This document shows, piece by piece, positions 50,451-50,545 of a stretch of DNA of 50,545 bases. How positions within the stretch are numbered: position 1 is the first letter of the stretch; each line of letters starts with the position of its first letter. The notes under the pieces are model-generated. The model saw only the letters and a program-made list of their open reading frames with translations, did no database searches and was not told where the DNA came from. The stretch spans positions 1 through 50,545 of the forward strand of contig CAIPKV010000018.1 in the NCBI GenBank assembly GCA_903865745.1. The letters are read 5' to 3'. The stretch comes from an uncultured Verrucomicrobia subdivision 3 bacterium. GTDB taxonomy: Bacteria > Verrucomicrobiota > Verrucomicrobiia > Limisphaerales > UBA11358. The translations under genes were made by a program, and so were the position numbers.

Positions 50451-50545
50451 GTCGAACACGATTATCTACGTGTCGAAGACGATTATCTACGTGTCGAAGA
50501 CGATTATCTACGTGTCGAAGACGATTATCCACGTGTCGAAGACGA
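50451..50545. repeat. 21-bp tandem array E (near-perfect, cut by window edge)
   Basis: Four complete units begin at 50451, 50472, 50493 and 50514, and a fifth is cut by the window end. Units differ by only single changes (AACACG versus AAGACG; TCTACGT versus TCCACGT). Each has GTCGAAGAC, a dyad with GAA as loop, and GATTATCTACGT. A possible degenerate unit precedes it (50430-50450). It lies 61 bases after sufS. Confidence 0.95.

Noticed and set aside
1-50545. CRISPR arrays
   Set aside because: The tandem repeats are contiguous 21-base units without unique spacers, and no cas genes are present.
1-50545. tRNA, rRNA or insertion-sequence genes
   Set aside because: No cloverleaf with a TTCGA-type loop, rRNA segment, or transposase reading frame was found in any gap.

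Overview
The window is a bacterial chromosome segment, GC-rich by eye, with tightly packed genes, many 1 to 16 base overlaps and few obvious Shine-Dalgarno sites. The gene content fits Verrucomicrobiota, most likely a Limisphaerales/Pedosphaera-type soil or sediment bacterium: an aerobic aa3-type oxidase cluster, a TIGR03790-type secreted protein, osmoregulated periplasmic glucan genes, a type II-like prepilin, and intergenic or in-gene simple repeats of the 'ttgagggttgag' and 'cacagatnnacacagat' kinds. That assignment is inference; no rRNA or tRNA gene was found to settle it.

Layout. 352-7379 (minus): cytochrome oxidase cluster, read as cupredoxin, ctaA, ctaB, coxA, coxC, subunit IV, two small membrane proteins, coxB. 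7444-8975 (minus): ribH and a ROK sugar kinase. 9706-15564 (plus): DNA polymerase III delta', an O-antigen ligase-like protein, aroQ, accB, accC, a Pro/Ala-rich membrane protein, trxA. 15637-16785 (plus): class V aminotransferase. 16788-21100 (minus): opgG, a 204-residue membrane protein, opgH. 21276-23533 (minus): prepilin, and a NarL-type two-component pair. 23993-26786 (minus): ABC-2 exporter permease and ATPase overlapping queE. 26896-29430 (plus): TIGR03790-like protein. 29432-32084: thiD (minus) and polX (plus). 32254-36853 (plus): exopolysaccharide export set (beta-barrel, Wzc-type kinase, Wza-type lipoprotein, FHA protein). 36893-38440 (minus): purH. 39031-42598: divergent tolC-like gene (minus) and HlyD-type adaptor plus class III aminotransferase (plus). 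42689-46479: rsmA (plus), mrp (minus), and a glutaminase-STAS-cNMP fusion (minus). 46658-50389 (plus): sufD, sufU, sufT, sufS.

The most unusual signal is not a gene. Every gene-free stretch longer than 300 bases (1-351, 8976-9705, 23534-23992, 38441-39030), and the right edge (50451 on), holds a tandem array whose unit is exactly 21 bp. The five arrays have unrelated unit sequences, keep the 21-bp phase without indels, and range from nearly perfect (right edge) to highly degenerate. Twenty-one bases is two turns of B-DNA and also seven codons, so long heptad-patterned open frames run through them by arithmetic. A second layer of repeats comprises two 'cacagat/cacggat' inverted elements placed right after stop codons, and short simple-sequence insertions sitting in frame inside ribH, queE and an aminotransferase.
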